From: Thermococci archaeon
Lineage (GTDB): Archaea > Methanobacteriota_B > Thermococci > Thermococcales > Thermococcaceae
Assembly (NCBI GenBank): GCA_003663535.1
Contig: QMUE01000022.1
Span: forward strand, 1-11,462
Direction: 5' to 3'
Length of the DNA stretch: 11,462 bases
The notes under the pieces were generated by a model, which did no database searches, was not told the origin of the DNA, and saw only the letters and a program-made list of their open reading frames with translations. A program made the translations under genes and the position numbers. This document shows positions 7,249-11,462 of this stretch, one piece after another. Each line of letters opens with the position of its first letter. Within the stretch, counting starts at the first letter, position 1.

Positions 7249-8749
7249 TCTTATCGCCCCCATTACCTCTCAGTAGAACTTTAACGTCCCCTATTCCATA
7301 CTCAGTTCCTTTTCCTCTGAAAGAAACCTCCCACAAAGGAATGCCGGTTTCTCTGGCTATTATCCTTGCAATCCTGATTCTGCAGTAAGAACCTTGGCAA
7401 GTACCCGCCATTGCGCCTGTTCTCATCTTTATTCCATCGAGAGTTATGATTTTGACACCCATACTTTTCATTCTCGTTATAACGTTCACTATTTCTCCTT
7501 CCGTGATTTCTCTGCACATACACACAACGTTTCCATAAGCGGGGTCTTGTTTTATCAGCTCATTCTGTTTTTCCGGAGGAAGATCCTTAAACCAATATGC
7601 CCTCCTGTAGGGATTCCAGTGGGATTTTTTGGTAAGCTTAATGTCAAGTTTCTTCTGTATGAGCTCTTCAACAATATAATATGCTATTGCTGGAGCAGAT
7701 GTAAAGCCAGGCGATCTTATTCCAGCAGCATTTATAAAGCCCCATGGATCATCATATGCTTCTATAATCCACCTGCCATCCGGAGGTTCTGGTCTTAGCC
7801 CTGCGAATGTGCGTATGACTTTATTTTTCGGTGGCAATTCCTTTACAAGCTTTTGGGCCCATTCCCACACAAAATCTAAGCCTTCTTTTGTGGTAGAAGT
7901 GTCCTCTTTGGCATCCTCAGGTAAATCTTCAGCTGTGGGCCCTATCATCAATCCATCATGCATTTCAGTTATGACATAAACTCCCTTTGTCACGGGAGTG
8001 GGTGTTTGATGCAATATTCTTGTCACTTTTGGCGTGGCATCGTCGTCGAATACATAGTATTCACCTTTTCTTGGATGGACTGTGAAATAATCAATTCCTG
8101 CCATTTTTGAAATTTTATCTGAATACAAACCAGCGGCATTTATTATGATATCCGCTTCTATGAATCCTTTATTCGTTTTGACTCCTTTTACCTCTCCATT
8201 TTCAATCTTTATCCCCTGGACTTCTGTTTCTGGAAAGAATCTAACGCCGTTGGCAACTGCGTTTTCTACCAATGCTGGAGCTGCCATCGGAGAATCCATT
8301 ACACCAGCAGTGGGGGCCCACAGTGCTCCAGCCACATTAGGATTTACATTAGGTTCAAGCTTTCTTAGCTCTTCATTGTCGACGAGTCTAACTCCTGGTA
8401 CACCGTTTTTTTGAGCAAGCTCTAGATAATGCTCCGCAACTTTTAAGTCATCTTCTTCTATTGCAATCATTAGCTCTCCTGGGAACTTAGCGGGAATTCC
8501 GAGTTCCTTGACCCATTGGTGCCATAATCTGTTGCCCCTAACACAGAGCTTCGCCCTTAATGGGCATTTTTTTGGATCATCTTCATGCCCTGGATGAATT
8601 ATTGCAGTGTTTGCTTTGCTTACGCCCATCCCCGCATCCACGTTCTTTTCTAACAGATATACATCAAGCTCATTGTACTGGCTTAAAACCCTGACTATAG
8701 AGGCTCCTACAACACCCGCTCCAATAACGACTACTTTTTTTCGTTCCAT
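7238..8749 (-). CDS. glpA: FAD-dependent glycerol-3-phosphate dehydrogenase with C-terminal [2Fe-2S] domain (GlpA-like)
   Basis: GlpA-like enzymes oxidise sn-glycerol 3-phosphate to DHAP. This 503-aa protein has an N-terminal DAO-type fold with the FAD motif VVVIGAGVVGASIVR (6-20), NTAIIHPGHE (47-56), INAAGLYSD (203-211) and RTFAGLRPEPPDGRW (313-327). GIRSPGFTSAPA (343-354) closes the FAD site. A C-terminal BFD-like domain has four cysteines: Cys410 and Cys412 (CMC), then Cys451 and Cys456, likely ligands of a [2Fe-2S] cluster. It is not a plain aerobic GlpD; the added cluster fits electron transfer to the partner flavoprotein and DUF1667 subunit encoded next. ATG 8749 has GGAGGAG upstream. 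It lies 114 nt after glpK and may have its own promoter. A different DAO-family substrate cannot be excluded, but glpK and glpF nearby make glycerol 3-phosphate by far the best guess. Confidence 0.93.
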   Translation of the reverse strand: MERKKVVVIGAGVVGASIVRVLSQYNELDVYLLEKNVDAGMGVSKANTAIIHPGHEDDPKKCPLRAKLCVRGNRLWHQWVKELGIPAKFPGELMIAIEEDDLKVAEHYLELAQKNGVPGVRLVDNEELRKLEPNVNPNVAGALWAPTAGVMDSPMAAPALVENAVANGVRFFPETEVQGIKIENGEVKGVKTNKGFIEADIIINAAGLYSDKISKMAGIDYFTVHPRKGEYYVFDDDATPKVTRILHQTPTPVTKGVYVITEMHDGLMIGPTAEDLPEDAKEDTSTTKEGLDFVWEWAQKLVKELPPKNKVIRTFAGLRPEPPDGRWIIEAYDDPWGFINAAGIRSPGFTSAPAIAYYIVEELIQKKLDIKLTKKSHWNPYRRAYWFKDLPPEKQNELIKQDPAYGNVVCMCREITEGEIVNVITRMKSMGVKIITLDGIKMRTGAMAGTCQGSYCRIRIARIIARETGIPLWEVSFRGKGTEYGIGDVKVLLRGNGGDKNAE

Positions 8750-8804
8750 GTTCTTCTCCTCCAGATTTTTATAAATGTAAAGAATAAACTTAAAAAAGGT
8801 CTTT

Positions 8805-8837
8805 CTATGCCTACTACTCTTTCATACACTATAAAAG
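8805..8837 (-). promoter_or_regulatory. Possible internal promoter for glpA
   Basis: In gene sense CTTTTATA (8837-8830) in the 114-bp gap after glpK is a good TATA box, giving a start near 8805 and a leader of about 55 nt. A short T-rich stretch (ATTTTTCC, gene sense 8849-8842) precedes it and may partly terminate glpK transcripts. No GTTATAAC is present in this gap. Confidence 0.4.
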
Positions 8838-8863
8838 TAAAGGAAAAATTTCCAAATAATTTT

Positions 8864-10390
<1,527 letters not shown>

Positions 10391-10398
10391 TTACACCT

Positions 10399-11202
10399 TC
10401 ATTCTTTTTTTGGAACAAATGGACTAACTAAGTACTTATAAACAAGGACACCTAAGATACCTCCTATGGTAGCCCCAATAACAGGTGGACCTATCCAGTA
10501 CCAGCCATCAAAGAGCCCTTTGGTACCTACAAGAGCTCCAAAGATGCGTGGAGGTAAGTCTCTAGCTGGGTTAATGGCATAACCTGAAGGCCCTCCTAGG
10601 CCAAAACCTATTACTGCAACAAGCATACCTACCATAAAGGGAGCCATGTTAGATCCGGGTCCTATATTCATTCTATCTCCTATTGCACACACACCTATAA
10701 GCAATACCATTGTTCCTATGATCTCTGCCATAAATGCGTTTGTTATAGAGTACTGCCCGACTGCTTGGACTCCTTCTTTTACTGCACCCCAAAAGGCCTC
10801 GGAGAAAACTGAACCTGGGCCGGTAGCCCACACATTTGGCATTCCTGCCGCTTTTAATCCTTCATAGTAAACTGCATAAACTCCTGCTGCTCCTAAGAAA
10901 CCTCCAATAAGCTCACCGGTTAAATAGGCAGGAACTTTGCGCCATGGAACATCCCCTTTTACTGCAAGTCCAATGGTCACAGCAGGGTTTATATGCGCAC
11001 CGGAAATTCCACCTACTGCATAGACAGCAATTGCTACAGCTAGACCCCATCCTAGAGCTATAGATGCCCATGTATATGCATTTGCCGCTAGCCTAGGGGC
11101 CAATCCTACATTGGCAACGACGCCATCTCCTAACAAAACCAAAAGAAATGTACCTACAATTTCTGCCATAATTATTGCAGTATCGGACGGTTCCTCAGAC
11201 AT
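10399..11202 (-). CDS. glpF: Glycerol uptake facilitator (MIP family, aquaglyceroporin)
   Basis: A 267-aa membrane channel for passive glycerol entry, and possibly dihydroxyacetone or other small polyols. Six hydrophobic segments and two half-helices are readable, with both NPA boxes: SGAHINPAVTIG (67-78) and GYAINPARD (207-215). NPARD, with Asp215 after the arginine, is the aquaglyceroporin signature; water-selective channels lack it. By alignment by eye with E. coli GlpF, Trp52 and Arg214 match the selectivity-filter Trp48 and Arg206, while Tyr208 stands where GlpF has Phe200. The LPPR after the second NPA and the extended loop around 115-150 are family-like. ATG 11202 has GGTGGTG just upstream. 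It is the first gene of the glp unit. Confidence 0.95.
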   Translation of the reverse strand: MSEEPSDTAIIMAEIVGTFLLVLLGDGVVANVGLAPRLAANAYTWASIALGWGLAVAIAVYAVGGISGAHINPAVTIGLAVKGDVPWRKVPAYLTGELIGGFLGAAGVYAVYYEGLKAAGMPNVWATGPGSVFSEAFWGAVKEGVQAVGQYSITNAFMAEIIGTMVLLIGVCAIGDRMNIGPGSNMAPFMVGMLVAVIGFGLGGPSGYAINPARDLPPRIFGALVGTKGLFDGWYWIGPPVIGATIGGILGVLVYKYLVSPFVPKKE

Positions 11203-11227
11203 TTGCCCACCACCTAGTAAAGTTTTT

Positions 11228-11266
11228 CAAAATATTAATTTTAATTTGGTCTTAATAAGTTTTTCT
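11228..11266 (-). promoter_or_regulatory. Probable glpF promoter
   Basis: In gene sense AGAAAA (11266-11261) followed by ACTTATTAAG (11260-11251) resembles a BRE/TATA pair. The expected start is near 11228, with a leader of about 25 nt carrying the ribosome binding site. The whole 11203-11300 stretch is AT-rich, so another TATA, for example ATTATAATT at 11275-11267, cannot be ruled out. Confidence 0.4.
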
Positions 11267-11323
11267 AATTATAATTAATTACACTAAGTATCAAATATTT
11301 TTATTACCTAACTCGATAAGTAA

Positions 11324-11337
11324 AATGTTATAACATT
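11324..11337. promoter_or_regulatory. AATGTTATAACATT palindrome, candidate operator upstream of glpF
   Basis: A perfect 14-bp palindrome centred between 11330 and 11331, with GTTATAAC as its core, as at dhaK and tpiA. It lies about 125 nt before the glpF ATG, farther out than the other two sites. It may therefore act as an upstream site, serve a longer glpF transcript, or belong to a divergent gene beyond the right edge. Confidence 0.45.
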
Positions 11338-11369
11338 GCTCTTTCTTTGTCTCCTCCTATTTTGGCATT

Positions 11370-11398
11370 ATGTTAAAAATATTAATATTTTTTAACAT
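11370..11398. repeat. 29-bp near-perfect inverted repeat upstream of glpF
   Basis: ATGTTAAAAATATT (11370-11383) faces AATATTTTTTAACAT (11384-11398); the arms differ only by one extra T in the right arm. The outer ends are again GTTA/TAAC half-sites. It could bind a dimeric regulator, or it could be a chance product of very AT-rich DNA. Nothing else was recognised between 11338 and the window end apart from an unused GGAGGAG on the minus strand (11351-11357) with no start codon at a suitable distance. Confidence 0.4.
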
Positions 11399-11462
11399 TA
11401 AATTAAAATAGAAAGGCAATATGCCGATATATTTACCAATTTTTCAAATTTTTTTGCATAAA

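Noticed and set aside
7476..7483. A fourth GTTATAAC, inside glpA
   Set aside because: It falls in Val-Ile-Thr codons in the middle of the gene, with no promoter or start nearby, so it is taken as chance.
11324..11340. Tiny upstream ORF (ATG TTA TAA) in a possible long glpF leader
   Set aside because: It is only two codons, the GGAGGAG lies too far upstream, and the ATG is simply part of the palindrome.

Overview
The window reads as a chromosome segment of a hyperthermophilic euryarchaeon of the order Thermococcales (Pyrococcus/Thermococcus/Palaeococcus group). The evidence is a short archaeal-type triosephosphate isomerase (225 aa) that looks very Pyrococcus-like from memory, the Thermococcales-style set of glycerol-3-phosphate oxidation genes, ribosome binding sites of the GGAGG/GGTGAT type, TATA/BRE-like promoters, U-tract terminators and an AT-rich base composition. 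No species can be named from sequence alone.

Layout. Bases 1-102 hold the last 33 codons of a gene entering from the left, possibly elongation factor 2. A small orphan antitoxin-like gene lies at 211-405 (minus), followed by about 430 bp without a convincing gene. Then come dhaK-dhaL-dhaM (838-2906, plus), which encode a dihydroxyacetone kinase of the PEP-dependent, phosphotransferase-system (PTS) type. Tail to tail with it, and overlapping by 23 bp, is a minus-strand unit read right to left: tpiA, ptsH (HPr), ptsI (Enzyme I) (5427 to 2884). Upstream of that, also on minus, are glpF (glycerol channel), glpK (glycerol kinase), glpA (FAD glycerol-3-phosphate dehydrogenase with a C-terminal [2Fe-2S] domain), a second FAD/NAD-type flavoprotein and a four-cysteine DUF1667 protein (11202 to 5619). 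The last 260 bp are the glpF upstream region.

How the genes work together. Two routes meet at dihydroxyacetone phosphate (DHAP). In the first, glycerol enters through GlpF, is phosphorylated by GlpK with ATP and is oxidised by the GlpA/flavoprotein/DUF1667 complex. In the second, dihydroxyacetone is phosphorylated by DhaK, with phosphate passed from PEP through Enzyme I, HPr, DhaM and the DhaL-bound nucleotide. TpiA then carries DHAP into central metabolism. Every active-site residue I looked for in the phosphate relay is present, and no sugar permease EII gene is visible, so this looks like a minimal PTS dedicated to dihydroxyacetone.

The most notable unlisted signal is an 8-bp palindrome, GTTATAAC. 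It occurs once in each of the three upstream regions (dhaK, tpiA, glpF) and overlaps the predicted transcription start of the first two. I read it as a candidate shared operator that ties the whole window into one regulon. The Thermococcales glycolytic motif (TATCAC-N5-GTGATA) was not found in front of tpiA.
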